Translations under genes and position numbers: made by a program
The notes under the pieces: model-generated
Told to the model about the DNA's origin: nothing
The model's input: the letters and a program-made list of their open reading frames with translations, nothing else
Database searches by the model: none
Shown: in pieces, positions 49,391 through 61,286 of the stretch
Layout of the letters: each line of letters opens with the position of its first letter
Position numbering within the stretch: position 1 is the first letter of the stretch
NCBI RefSeq assembly: GCF_025698545.1
Contig: NC_068575.1
Location: 61,575,980-61,639,979 of the forward strand
Direction of reading: 5' to 3'
DNA from: Gossypium raimondii
Taxonomy: Eukaryota > Streptophyta > Magnoliopsida > Malvales > Malvaceae
Length of the DNA stretch: 64,000 bases

Positions 49391-52214
49391 AAAATCTCAT
49401 TTATGGAAAAAATACACATGCAAAAAAAAAAAGGAAGAAGAAAGTAAATGAAATCTTGACATTATTGGTTAAGTATCCACGTTCACATCCAACTATACAT
49501 GATTACTACGTATTGGTTTCCAATCCCAACATGTGCATGTGTTATTTGATGAATTCTATCCAATTCTTTCTAATTTCTTATCTATTACATTTTGTATAGA
49601 TTTAAATTCTATTCTATAATTATCCCAATTTGAATTTGGAATTTTATCGTAATTACTAATCTCCCCTTCAAAATAATGCTTTGACACTACCAATCGGGTG
49701 GCATCCAAAGTTCAGTTTCTTCCCAACACCCAACCAAACATGTTCTTGTGCAGCCAATTGGACATTGTAGATTAAGGATTCAAAAAAGAAAAAGAAATTA
49801 TAACAACATTAAAATATTGTCGGAAAAAACAGAAGTCAAAGGTATATTATCTTTCAATAAACATGTTTCGGCAACAACACATGATATCATTGATAAAAAC
49901 AATGTGTTGATGATGTTACGTGATTAACCAGCAGGTGGGGAGTATGAGAACCTAATCCAAAATCTTTAGGGGGGTACCCCGCAATCTTAATAAGCGGCTA
50001 AGTATTGTGCGGCAAAACCCTCTGTTTTCTAATTATTTTGTTAATCTACCAACACATGATCTTCTACAGAAAAAGAAAAAAAAAAAAAAACCCACCTTTA
50101 TGGGGCGAGGCTCTTTTTATTTCAAATACGGTGTTTGGTAATCACTAGAGTTTTTTAATGCTTTTTTTATCCATGAATAAGGATACACTAATGCTCGCAA
50201 AGTATTTGAGTTTAATTTAAAAATTCAAACTCAATTCGATAGTTATTAAAAATAATTTAGTACTACTTGACTCAAATAGCTCAACGGTAAGGCATGTTGT
50301 ATCCTCAATGAAATATGCAAGTTTAAACTTTAGAGATAATATTGTTGGAAGAAACAACCTCGAATATGGCTCCTAAAACAGGTATGAAGATTATAAAAAG
50401 GAAAAAATCATTTTTAATATATATTTTAAATATTTTATATTATTAAATTGCATTGTTATTTTTAATTGAGTCGAGTTTGAATATGTGTGAGTTTAGTTGA
50501 GGTCGAGTACAAATTTGATAAATGAGCTCAAGTGGTTCAATTATATATCAAGTTGAACTTTAGCTTAAAAAATAAACGTTTGGTCAAGCTTGAGCTTGCC
50601 AATATCCAAATTCAGCTCGACTTGATTGCACTCCTATCCACAAAACTCAAACCAAGGTTTGTAAAATCGGGCTGGTGATTGAATCGGTCAGGCACCTGTT
50701 CATCGATTCCACCTATTTGCCCAATCCTCCCGATTCGTTTAATTAAATCATTAAATTTTTCAAAAAATTAAAAATTAGGAAATCTAGTTCAATCAATTCA
50801 ACTACTTGATTTAACCAATTTTTTACTCATTTCAATTAACCCGTATCGATTTTTGAATCAATTTTACTTAACGAATAAATGACTGCTCAATTTTATGTAA
50901 CGTTATGAGTTGGTGTACGATATTTTAAATTTTAAATCGGAAATAATTCGATTCATTATTGTAAAGGGTGAAATCAAATTGAAGGATTTCAAAAGGAATA
51001 AAAAGCTAATATGAATATTTTTACAATGAACAATGAAGAAACTTGTCATTTTCATATCACTCTATTATGATTACTTGGTTAAAAGAATATATAGTGGGAC
51101 TGCTATTTGTTGAAAAATTCATGCCTAATCATTAAAAAGAAAGTAAAAATCAACAATATCTTTGCTATTTGTTGAATAAGCCAGTTGTGAATAAATCAAT
51201 TATTTTGCCTTTTCTTTTTCTTTTTCAATTTGCTCCTTTGGGCACATAATAAGTACTGAAATTGGATTGTTAATGTTTGCCTTGTGAAAGGGAACCATAA
51301 CGTCCATTTTCTACTTTCCTCGTTTATTATATCGATTCTCATCCATCCGAAATTATTTTACATAAATAATATTTTTATTTAAAATTTGATTCTAAAACAT
51401 ATTAATAAAAAATGGAATAAAATCAATTTAAAAACGAATTCAAGTATGTGAATATAAAATTTAAATTGAGCCATCAGTTATCAGTAGCCGAAATTTAATA
51501 AAGATGAGAGACAATGAGGATGGAAGGACATACCCATGACGAAGAAATGGTGGTCAAAGCATGATTTAAAAGCTCAGGTTAGTAGTGGAGTATCACATGC
51601 ACAAAGTTTGACCTTATCATGATGTTTTAATTACACTATCTTATTTTGTCGGCCAAAGATCTTTCTGTTGACAAATTTTAGTTGCACTTTGCTTTGACTC
51701 TGAAACGTGAAAAATCATGTAATGTTTTGGAAATCAATCAAAAATAATAACGGCAATCCAAATTCATGCCTCAATCAAATTGGACGTTTAGGATAGTGAC
51801 TTCGAAAATATTATTTTTATTTATAGTAAAATGAAAATAAATAATATATTGTCTCAATTTGATGAAAATTCATCATATAGAAAATAAAAATTAATAAAAT
51901 TATCATAAAAAAAAGATATGAACTCAGCTCTAAATATTTTTAAATTTTTAAATATGGTTGATAGATTTTGTAATTGTGGAGGATTAAATTTGTTGAACTA
52001 TTAAAATTATGACCAATTTGATAAAATGTGTAAGCACTGAGAATTAAGTGTGGTATATTTTTGTTAATTATTTAATGGAGAGTAATTAAAATAGAATCAA
52101 AAGACAATATTAGTGATGAAATTAATTTTTTAATTCAATGAGTAAAATAAAAAACATATTAATAATTTAGTAACTAATTTTAGAATTTAGCCTAATTTTT
52201 AAATAAAGAAAGAA
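49391..52214. other. Gene-free spacer left of the MULE
   Basis: AT-rich DNA with no exon, structural RNA or complete transposon that I can support. A tRNA A-box-like phrase (tagctcaacggtaaggc, about 50277) might mark a SINE remnant but lacks a B box or tail. Confidence 0.4.
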
Positions 52215-52223
52215 GAAAATCAC

Positions 52224-52382
52224 GGGCATTTTACTTTAAAAAGCCCATTTTTTTCAATAATTACGGAAATGGGCCAACTGTTTAATTATTTATCGGATTG
52301 GTCCTTTTTCCCCGAAATCGCTGCCACGTCAGTGCGATGTCAGAGTACGCGTCAGAACATCGCTGCCACGTCAGCGCGATGT
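52224..52382 (+). repeat. MULE left terminal inverted repeat
   Basis: About 159 bp matching the reverse complement of 55892-56050 with few mismatches; contains the repeated phrase gccacgtcagcgcgatgt near its inner end. Confidence 0.9.
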
Positions 52383-52709
52383 CGGCCCGCGCGTGAACAG
52401 TGCCCAACGGTCAAAAATTTGACCGTTGCCCCCCTCAATGGTAAAAAAAAACTATAAATACTCCCATCCCTTTTTATTTTTTTACAAACAAATCCTATCT
52501 CATATTTCCTCTCAATTTCCTCTCAATTTTCTCTCAATTTCCTTCCAAAATTCTCATAAATCCATATTTAATTTCAATCTCCTCTCAATTTCATTCCAAA
52601 AATCTCTCAAACCCATATTTAATTTCAATTTGCTCTCAATTTCTTTTTTTAAAATAGTTTATTTTTTTTTATATTTTTATAAATCGTAAAAATTTCTACG
52701 ATTTCATCA

Positions 52710-54771
52710 ATGGCCGGATCATTGACTCGTCTTGATAGGCAACACATATCGGTGGAACAAATAGAAATGGTAAGGGTTAAATTTAATTTTTAAATATTAT
52801 TTAAGAATTTTTTTATTTATGTTTTTTTAGATAATTATTAATTTATTATTTGTTATAAAAGTCTGTAGATCGGGTGTTGGAATGCAATATCCGGAACATG
52901 CATGATCCTCCATCACCGTTAGTAGAGAACTACCTGCGGGAAGCGGGTTTTTGCCACGTGGCGACGGTAGGCCGAGGATGCAAGTTGTACCCGAAACTAA
53001 TCGGTGCGTTGATCGAGAGGTGGAGACCTGAGACGCACACATTCCATCTTCCATGTGGAGAGTGCACTATCACTCTAGAAGATGTGAGTCTGCAATTGGG
53101 ATTGCCGGTCGACGAAAAGCCAGTCACCAGGACTGCTCAATTTAGCAATTGGGAGGCGGTGTGCTACGAGCTTTTGGGCGCTATTCCGGATAAAATGGAG
53201 GGAGGTAAGATCGAGATGGGCTGGTTACGTGACACATTCCCTGATCCGGCTGAAGATTCAACCGAAATTGAAAGAATCCGATATGCTCGGGCATACATTT
53301 TTCAAATAATTGGAGGTTATCTGATGCCCGACACGTCACGGAGTCGCGTACATCTAAGATGGCTCCTGAAACTCGAAGATTTTACAGAAGCCGGTGAATT
53401 TAGTTGGGGGTCTGCCGTCTTGGCAACGTTGTATCGGAAGATGTGCGGGGCGACGCAACCGAGGAGAGCGAAAATCGGAGGTTGCCTGTCACTACTGCAG
53501 TCATGGGCACGTTTCGCTTTCCATTTCTACGTCCTTGAGTGGACCACCCATATACATTCCCACTCATAACGAGGTAAATTTTATATTAGATTTTACAATT
53601 ATTATGTAGATTTTTAAAAATAAAAGTATGCTAAAAATTTATTTAATTAGGTGGAACCATCCGGCAAGTCATGCTCGATTACCTACCGAACTTGAAGATA
53701 TACGGCTTCTATTGGACCAACGGTCGGAAGCACAAGTAAGTATTATTGCAAATAGATATTTTGTATTTAGTATTTAGTATTATGTATATAACTAATATTT
53801 CTATTATGTTCATATAGTTTCAATGGACACCATACGAGGATCCGGCAATTCGGGCAGTAATACCGGAAGAGTTTTTACAAAATTCAAACGCTTGGCACGT
53901 CAAAGTCGTGCTTATCAACTTCGCAACCGTGAAGCCGCACCAGACAGACAAAGTGCTACGACAGTTTGGATGTAGACAACCGATTCCCGTGGACCCTGAG
54001 GAGTTTGACGATCACCACAAAATCGACCTTCGGCTATTAGGTACGGATTGGCCTAAATACTGGTCCGGGTACATTGATATGTGGGAAAATCGGCATGAAT
54101 ATCAACCTACTCGGGAACCAATCATCGTTCTAGAGTTAGCATGCGTTCCAGAATACATGTCATGGTTTAGGATCCATGGCAAGCCGTATTTACTGACGCC
54201 AGAGGAGAGGCAGCGACAAATACGTGTCGGAAGGGAAAGGCGTGGGCCTCTAAATCCAAGACGACAAGACGAAGAAGGTAGCCCCTCAACGAGGCCTAGA
54301 CATTCACCCGGCTCATTATCAGCGGCCATGCAATCACCGGGCCTAACGAGAGCACCGAGACATTCACCCGACACGGCAATTCAACCAATGATACCCACTC
54401 AACCGCCTTTTCAGACGATGCCAGGTGCATTTCCTATCCATTACATGTATCCTAACCCTTATATGTATCCTTTTCCGAGTCCTATGGCAGGTTGGAGCCA
54501 AATGTCCGGTTCAGCTCCATTTCCTGTTACGCCAAGTGGGCCGCTGATGTATAGGCCAGCGGGGCACGAGGGATTGCAAGAGGGGCCATCGGAGAGCTCT
54601 CCTTTTTACCAATCCCCAACAACGTATGGGTTTCAAACACCCTCACCCTTCGTGATGCAAACACCTCCACATACACTATTCTTCGAATGTGGATCATCGT
54701 CCCAAGTCCGACAACCGATCTGCATCGGAAGAACTGAATCCTACGGAGAACAACAACCGCCAGGAAGCTAG
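52710..54771 (+). pseudogene. Broken plant mobile domain (MAIN-like) gene
   Basis: Exons 52710-52769, 52862-53573, 53651-53735, 53818-54771 with good GT-AG sites; a TATA box (TATAAATA, 52453-52460) precedes it. The product matches the plant mobile domain family (PMD, PF10536; often labelled 'serine/threonine phosphatase 7 long form-like' and related to MAIN/MAIL1): HTFHLPCGECTITLEDVSLQ, LGLPVDEKPV, WLRDTFPD, AYIFQIIGGYLMPDTS; later WHVKVVLINFATV, HHKIDLR, EPIIVLELACVPEY. The last 150 residues are Pro/Ser/Tyr/Met-rich. Two lesions: the frame shifts by one base between about 53500 and 53520, and in the restored frame a TGA (53536-53538) stands where a CGA would be expected in the family. The shifted frame stops at 53567-53569. 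It is therefore a pseudogene inside the MULE. Confidence 0.85.
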
Positions 54772-54897
54772 AGAAAGAGGAATCCGGTCATGTGTGCAAT
54801 CGACGACCGCTATGTGGCACTGAATCCCCTGGGCATAGACATTGATTGCCATATTTAAAAATATTTGTACAAATATTTTGAATATTTTAAACTTTGT

Positions 54898-55167
54898 TTG
54901 ATGTAATAAAATAGAAGTTTTATTGATGTAATAAAAATTGAAATTTTTTTGAGTTATTTTGATATTATTTGATGTAATAAAATAGAAGTTTATTTGATGT
55001 AATAAAATAGAAGTTTATATGATGTAATAAAATAGAAGTTTATTTGATGTGATAAAAATTGAAAACCCTAACCTAATTAAGTTGAAAACCCTAACCTTAA
55101 ACTTAAAAACCATAACATAATTAAGTTGAAAACCCTAACCCTAAACTTAAAAACCCTAACCTAATTC
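54898..55167 (+). repeat. Simple repeats 3' of the PMD gene
   Basis: A 23-25-bp unit (tgatgtaataaaatagaagttt) occurs five or six times in 54898-55050. It is followed by four CCCTAA-containing units (55061-55167, aaaaccctaacc), which resemble telobox/interstitial telomere motifs but are spaced by 'ttaagttga' and not true telomere arrays. Confidence 0.8.
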
Positions 55168-55402
55168 TTTTACGAAGTTCTGTCAAATCTATGTTCTGGT
55201 TAAAAACCAGTTGCACCGTATTCTCCGACAAAAAAACACCATTCTCGGTGTGGCAAACCTCACCATCGTAGTAAATAACAGCACTAATACGTTCACTCAT
55301 ATTTGAAACTCTAACCTTCTTAGCCTCTCTAAATTGTTTTTGCTCTAACTTATGTATTTTGAGAACATTTTCTGCCTAATTTATAACCTCAGCCCAAACA
55401 TG

Positions 55403-55775
55403 CTACAGTAGCAAAAGTGCGTCCCCGAGGGCGCGATTTTCACAAAATATTCTCAAATAGCATCCTGCTAGAAGCGATTTTATATTATTTGCTCAGAAAG
55501 GTCAAAAAAATTATTTCATCCACGACCTACTGTAGCAATTCCGCGTCCACGAGGGCGGGATTTTACAAATTCTTTTCAAATAGCATCCTGCTAGAAGCGA
55601 ATTTATACTATTTGCTCAGAAACGTCAAAAAAAATTTATTTCATCCATGACCTACTGTAGCAAGAGCGCATCCATGAGGGCGCAATTTCAAAATTTCTTC
55701 TCAAATAGCATCCTGCTATATGTAATTTTATACTATTTGCTCAGAAAGGTCAAATAAAATTATTTCTTCTCGGAC
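55403..55775 (+). repeat. Three tandem 124-bp repeats in the MULE
   Basis: Copies start at 55403, 55527 and 55652 (ctac(a/t)gtagca...gcg(t/c)cc...gagggcg). Each contains caaatagcatcctgcta and atttgctcagaaa-gtcaaa. Spacing is 124-125 bp; identity about 85%. They lie between the PMD gene and the right terminal repeat. Confidence 0.9.
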
Positions 55776-55891
55776 CTAAAACCTCTAAAAACCCTGAATC
55801 CTAAGCCCTAAAAGCTGAAAAAACCTAACGTGAAAAAAAAAAACGTCAAAATCGCGTCCCCCGGAACGCGCTACATGGCGGCAGACTCAGC

Positions 55892-56050
55892 ACATCGCGC
55901 TAACGTGGTAGCGATGTTCTGACGCGTACCCTGACATCGCGCTGACGTGGCAGCGATTTCGGGAAAAATGGACCAATCCTGTAAATAATTAAATAGTTGG
56001 CCCATTTCTGTAATTATTGAAAAAAATGGGCTTTTTAAAGTAAAATGCCC
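55892..56050 (-). repeat. MULE right terminal inverted repeat
   Basis: Reverse complement of the left arm; ends in taaaatgccc just before the second copy of the 9-bp target duplication. Confidence 0.9.
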
Positions 56051-56059
56051 GAAAATCAC

Positions 56060-57050
56060 CTACTTTTTATATAATGGAAAGTATCAACAAATTTATTTTT
56101 ATTTATTTTTTAGTGTGACGTGTTTAATAACATTAGATGAAAACATGCTTCGAGTGTCTCACGGAGAGATTTGCGGCGCCGCTGTATGGGATCCTAACCC
56201 ACTTCCCATCCCGCTTAACACTTCCTCCAAGTATAACCCGGTTTAGAATTTGGAGCCAAAAGAAGCGCAGGCTGAGTAAAAAAACAAAAATTAAAAATTA
56301 AAAACCAATTTAAATTGATGTGTTTAGATAATTTTTGAATTAATTAAAATTTATGATTAATTGAATTGAAATAATTTTTTATTTAAGTTATAATTAATTA
56401 TTTTTTATAATTTAAAATAAATATTTTATATTTAAAGTATGAAAATAATTCATAATTATTGTAATAATTTTATTTTAAAATATTAAATAAAAAGTAAATA
56501 TTTTCTATTTAACTAAAATTTTCATTTTTCTAAAAATGTTTTTGAAAAAACCTTCCAAAATTTATCAAATCATAATCATAAACCATAAAACAAATCTTGA
56601 AGATAAATTTTAAAATCCAAAATTTAAAATTAATAATAACTTCTTTTTAAACGTGAGTAACAAAGGGACCCAGCCGGATATCCACGTGCTGAGCTGTCTT
56701 CCACGTGCCAGCTCACAGTGGCCTCTGTACTAGACTCTTCACTGCTGTAAAAAGCCCCCGACTCTAGCCAAGCTTTTCTAGTTGACGTATAATTGGATAT
56801 CTCCGCGATGACGTGGCCCACACCGGTGTCCAGTTTGGCGGGAATATAAACCGTTTTCCCGCCATGTCCAATCCGAAGCTGGTCCCTTTCACCCTTTTAA
56901 ATATTAACCTTTTAATTTCACAAGTTTTAACCGCCAATAACAGTCGCTTTAACAGCTTTACTCCCACGTGGCATGCTTTCAATGCTCGATTTTAATTTAT
57001 TTATTTACGTAATTATGTTCATAAGCCGATGTAGACGTAGACTTAAAAAA
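56060..57050. other. Spacer with three G-boxes
   Basis: AT-rich to 56640, then a more balanced stretch (56650-56990) with three CACGTG G-boxes (56683-56688, 56702-56707, 56965-56970) and an ACGTGG-type site near 56811. Short open frames here on both strands are unrecognisable. It may be a regulatory region, but the nearest start codon downstream is 2 kb away. Confidence 0.4.
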
Positions 57051-57535
57051 AAGGGTAAACTACATTTAAGGGTACTAAATTATTATAAATTTATGTTTTG
57101 GTTATTAAACTATTAGAAAGTTAACGTTTAAGTCATTAAATTATTAAAATTATTGTTGTATAATCTTCTCTATTTACATTGCTTGTGTCAATTGAAAGCT
57201 CTCATTCCCTTTCCACAGTTTAGTTGTTTTCATAAACAACTTTAAACCTCATAAATTTGTGAATAGAAAACTAAACATTTTTTTCTTTGATCTTTGTCAT
57301 TAACTGACTGATCGATTTGAATCTAAAATATATTCTACTTGTCGATGAGTATTAATCCACTATATCGCGCCAAATCTTTACTTGGAGCTTACTAGTCGGA
57401 GTTTTTTTTAATAATAACAACCCACTGACTTAAATAAAATTTTCGAATAATACAATAGTAATGTAATTTTTTGAAGTTATGTTACTAAAACGTAAATTTA
57501 TTAATATTTTAGTGACTTTTAAGTGCAATTTACCC
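57051..57535. repeat. Family A inverted-repeat element, second copy
   Basis: Begins aagggtaaactacatttaag and ends with the reverse of that (aagtgcaatttaccc). Its interior (attgttgtata-tcttctctatt, ctctcattcc, tcgatgagta, cttggagct) matches the interior of 963-1530 as well, so it is a full second copy and not just similar ends. Confidence 0.8.
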
Positions 57536-58662
57536 AAAAAATGGAGAAAAATTAAGTTCCTCTTCATGTTATTTATTTATTTGGGGTACAGCCGTATAGC
57601 CACTTAACTGTAAAGACGTGCACGTAGGAACCGGTGCACACGACACGGTGTAGCGAAACCGGAGAACGTGTTTTCTGACAACCCTGTACTTGATTTACAG
57701 ACAGTGGGCCCCAGATGTATGTTCTGCGGAGTGTTGGTTCGACACGTCTTAAATCATCCATTTAAAAGAAAAGAATTTTTTATTGAAAAAAGTAATTTAA
57801 AAATAAATAAAAAACTACTAAATAAATTCGAAAGCGTGCATCCACGACTACATCTGAACCCATGCGCGCGGTGTTTTTTTTTGGCCTTTTGACAAATTAA
57901 ATACGGCTACGTACAATTTGCCTTTTTTTCTTTTTTATTTGACTAATAATTTTTGCTTTACAAATCTTTGTTATCAATCAAGTTTGAATTTAAACATTTT
58001 AATACTCAGATTCCATAATTTATCATTTATGTATATAAATAGCGGTTAAATTTTGTTACTTCTTTCGGTACCATACATAATTTATGTATTTAATTTTATA
58101 TTTTTAAAATTTTAATTTTTGACTTAAATAATAATAGATGATTATATGTAAAGTTATAAATTTATTTTAATTTTATTCTAAATTTTATACTTTTCAATAT
58201 TTAAAATTTCAATATTGACGTAAACAAAGTCTATTAAATTCATTAATCAAATATTTTTTAACAATAATGACCTAAAATAATATTACACATATAATAATAT
58301 ATTTTATCATATTAAATTTTAAAATTAAAAAAATTAACAACAACATTTTGTGAAAAATAAAATTTCAAAACTCGTAAAATAAATAAACTAATAGCGGTTG
58401 AACTAAAATATATGAATTAGATCTACAACTACATATCATGCAACGAAGGAAATAAGTTCAGTGCTTGCACTCGCCTAAGACAAATTGGTCCAACGTATGG
58501 GGTTCCAGTTTATAATCTCTTTCATAACGTGCATCCGAGCTGGACTTTAATCGACAACGTGGCATCATTAAATTTAACCACCGTGTAAGAAAAAAGCAGG
58601 TCAGCACGGGCAGACTTAGTGAGCAGGCGTTACCCGCTCCATTTTTTTTCTTTTCTTCTCTG
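57536..58662. other. ACR8 upstream region
   Basis: AT-rich spacer with a GC-richer patch at 57590-57760 (gtgcacgtagg, ggtgcacacgacacgg) and another at 58470-58640. No coding exon. It should contain the distal promoter of the ACT-domain gene. Confidence 0.45.
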
Positions 58663-58672
58663 TATATATATA
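58663..58672 (+). promoter_or_regulatory. TATA box of the ACR8-like gene
   Basis: TATATATATA preceded by a CT-rich run, about 340 bp upstream of the ATG at 59014. A start about 30 bp downstream would give a 5' UTR near 310 bases. Inferred from motif and position. Confidence 0.45.
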
Positions 58673-59013
58673 CACACACTAATCAAGGCGTAAAATATTA
58701 CAATAATACAAACATTCAAACAACATTTTTTTTTATATATGGGAGAGCATAAAACCAGGAAAAAAAAAGAGCTTAAAACAACAAGGCGTGCTTTGCGTTT
58801 TCAACTCTTTAATTAAAGAAGAGTTTTGTGGGAGTTGTTAAAAAGTTGCGACTTAGTAGAAAAGGATTCAAAGCAGAAGAGCTTTAAATGTGTCCAGATT
58901 TTGGTCTATTGTTGGTTTCATAGGTGTTTCGAGACATTAAAAAAGGTTGTTCTTTTTTGGTGTTTACCTTAAAATTTTCAATATCTTTTTGGGGTTTCTT
59001 CTAAACGAAAACA

Positions 59014-61212
59014 ATGGAGTGGCATGCTTGTCTCGATGAATATCAAAAGCTTGTTATTCGGATGAGTACTCCCAGGTTTGCAACAAAAAATCATCAAAGA
59101 AACAAAAACCCATTTCGTTTTTGTGGATTTTGCTGCTGATTTTGCTTTGTTGCTTTTTACAGGGTGGTAATCGACAATACCGTTTGTCGCACAGCGACAG
59201 TTGTTAAGGTTAGCTTCCGTTGAACCTGTCCGGTCTGAAATATGAAGGCACCCCCACTTTGATTTTTTTTTCAAAGCTTTTTGGCTCATTCAAGTTCTTG
59301 TTTACTTTGATTTTTCTTCAGGTTGATAGTGCTAGAAGACATGGAACATTGTTAGATGCTGTTCAGATTTTAACAGACCTTAATCTTTCAATTAAAAAGG
59401 CTTACATTTCATCAGATGGCCAGTGGTTCATGGATGGTAAGAAAAATATTATTTAAAGCATGAATTCTGAAATGAAGTCTGTTGGTAAAATTACCTTGGA
59501 GGCTCTCCTAGTAGGATTGTATTTTACCCTTTCTACTCACAAAATAAGCAAATTAGTCCATGTATGGTAGATAAAAAAACAAACTAGTTTTTTTTTTTGT
59601 TAAAAATTCCATCCGTTTATACTGTTAACATGAGATTTTTAACAGAAAATTTTGGTTTGCTCTTTGATCTAACGTGGAGTGGTTAATTTACTCAATTTTT
59701 TAAATAAAGGGGAAAAATGCAATCTAATTTCTAGTCCAAGGGTACTTTTACCAAAGTTCGTTCTGTTTCCATGTTATAAATTTTGGGCTTTGCTCGAAAT
59801 TGCTGTTACTGGCTCTTTTTTTATGGATTTGCAGTTTTTCATGTGACTGATCTAAACGGAAACAAATTAACCGATGAGAGTGTTATTAGTTACATTGAAC
59901 AGGTAGTTATTAGAACCCTTAGATTTTATTTAGTGTTAATGTTCTTTTTTATTACATTGATTCGTTGTTAAACTGATGTATGTTCTGTTTGTTTTCGGGT
60001 TCTACAGTCACTTGAGACCACTTATCCTGATAAAAGCCTTGGATTTAATGGCTTAACAGCGTTGGAATTGACTGGAACAGATAGAGTTGGTCTTTTGTCT
60101 GAAGTATTTGCTGTTTTAGCTGAGTTCCAATGCAATGTGGTGGATGCTAAAGTATGGACTCACAACGGTCGGATTGCGTCTTTAATCTATGTAAAAGATT
60201 GTAATTCAGGGTCCCCGATCGAGGACTCACGACGAATCGACAGGATTGAAGCACGTTTAAGGAATGTTTTGAGAGGGGACAATGATATTCGTAGTGCGAG
60301 AACTTCAGTTTCTATGGATGTAACACACACTGAGAGAAGGTTACATCAAATGATGTCTGCAGATCGTGACTATGAATGGAAGCCTGATTTGCAATGTTGG
60401 ACGGATTTGCCGGTTGTCAATGTACAAAATTGGACAGAAAGGGGTTATTCAGTCGTGAATGTTCAATGTGAGGATCGGCCTAAGCTTCTGTTCGATGTTG
60501 TTTGCACATTGACAGACATGGAATATGTTGTGTTCCATGCCTCTATTAACACAACTGGGGATAAAGCATATCTGGTACTATGTTGTTTCATGTTTTGGTT
60601 ACAAACATTGGCTCCTAGACTTTTTGGACCTAAAATTTGTTGATTCTTGTAACAGGAATTTTATATTAGACACACGGATGGAACCCCAATTAGTTCGGAA
60701 CCAGAAAGGCATCGACTGATCCAATGCTTACAAGCTGCAATCGAAAGGAGAGCATCTGAGGTATATTCCAATTCAGATCCTTCTCGATTTTCAATGTTCA
60801 TCTATATTCCAAACTCTTACGCATACTAGTTCATATGTGATTTCAGGGCATCAGGCTTGAGTTATGCACATCAGATAGGCAAGGTTTATTAACCGATGTG
60901 ACCCGAACGTTCAGAGAAAATGGACTGAATGTGACAAGGGCTGAAATATCAACCGCGATGGGCGTGGCAATGAATGTTTTTCATGTAACCGATGCGACCA
61001 GGAACCTAGTAGATCCCAAAAGTATTGAATCTGTAAGACAAAAGATCGGCTTAGGTAACTTGAAGGTGAAGGAACTACCATTTAGGCATCATCAAATGGC
61101 TGAAAGGCAGGATGAACACGAAATCGGGGTTGGCGGGGCGGTTTTGTTATCGCTTGGGAGCTTAGTGAGAAAGAACCTATACAATTTGGGGTTGATTAAG
61201 TCCTATTCTTGA
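59014..61212 (+). CDS. ACR8: ACT domain repeat protein, ACR8-like
   Basis: Exons: 59014-59075, 59163-59208, 59322-59436, 59835-59902, 60008-60574, 60656-60760, 60847-61212; 442 aa, the same length class as Arabidopsis ACR8. ACR proteins consist of four ACT (small-molecule binding) domains and are thought to sense amino acids or related ligands; no enzyme domain is present. Visible: N-terminus [20 protein letters not shown]1 about 33-110 ([20 protein letters not shown]), ACT2 about 122-200 ([20 protein letters not shown]), a linker with [13 protein letters not shown]3 about 255-330 ([19 protein letters not shown]), ACT4 about 335-405 ([17 protein letters not shown]), and the ACR-type C-terminus [19 protein letters not shown]. 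Start chosen because MEW...DEY is the ACR8 N-terminus. All junctions are GT-AG and in phase. Intron 3 holds a family B repeat. Confidence 0.94.
59479..59752 (+). repeat. Family B dispersed repeat, copy 5, in ACR8 intron 3
   Basis: Contains aaaattccatccgtttatac-gttaaca, tttttaacagaaaat, tctaacgtggagt, aaatgcaatctaatttctag and aagggtacttttacc. Lies wholly within the intron 59437-59834. Confidence 0.75.
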
Positions 61213-61286
61213 AGGTGAAAACTCCATGGTAGGGGAAATTTGGTTGAAGAAAATAGGCATATTCTTTTGCTCCAGTTTTTGGGGTT

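Larger units (their letters stand above)
52224..56050. mobile_element. Mutator-like element (MULE) carrying a PMD gene
   Basis: 3827-bp element flanked by a perfect 9-bp target duplication GAAAATCAC (52215-52223 and 56051-56059), the hallmark size for Mutator. Terminal inverted repeats of about 159 bp (52224-52382 and 55892-56050), roughly 90% identical, begin GGGCATTTTACTTTAAAAAG. No transposase (mudrA) is visible, so it is non-autonomous. It carries one spliced gene with a plant mobile domain plus internal tandem repeats. The perfect duplication and similar arms suggest fairly recent insertion relative to other repeats here. Confidence 0.93.

Noticed and set aside
50270-50300. A-box-like tagctcaacggtaaggc
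   Set aside because: No B box at the right distance and no A-rich tail; too weak for a SINE or tRNA call.
52874-53569. 231-codon frame as a complete PMD protein
   Set aside because: Its last 20 codons are out of frame with the family; the real gene continues in another frame through two more exons and is broken.
55061-55167. CCCTAA motifs as an interstitial telomere
   Set aside because: Units are separated by unrelated 10-15-bp spacers inside the MULE; they are part of a local tandem repeat, not a telomere array.
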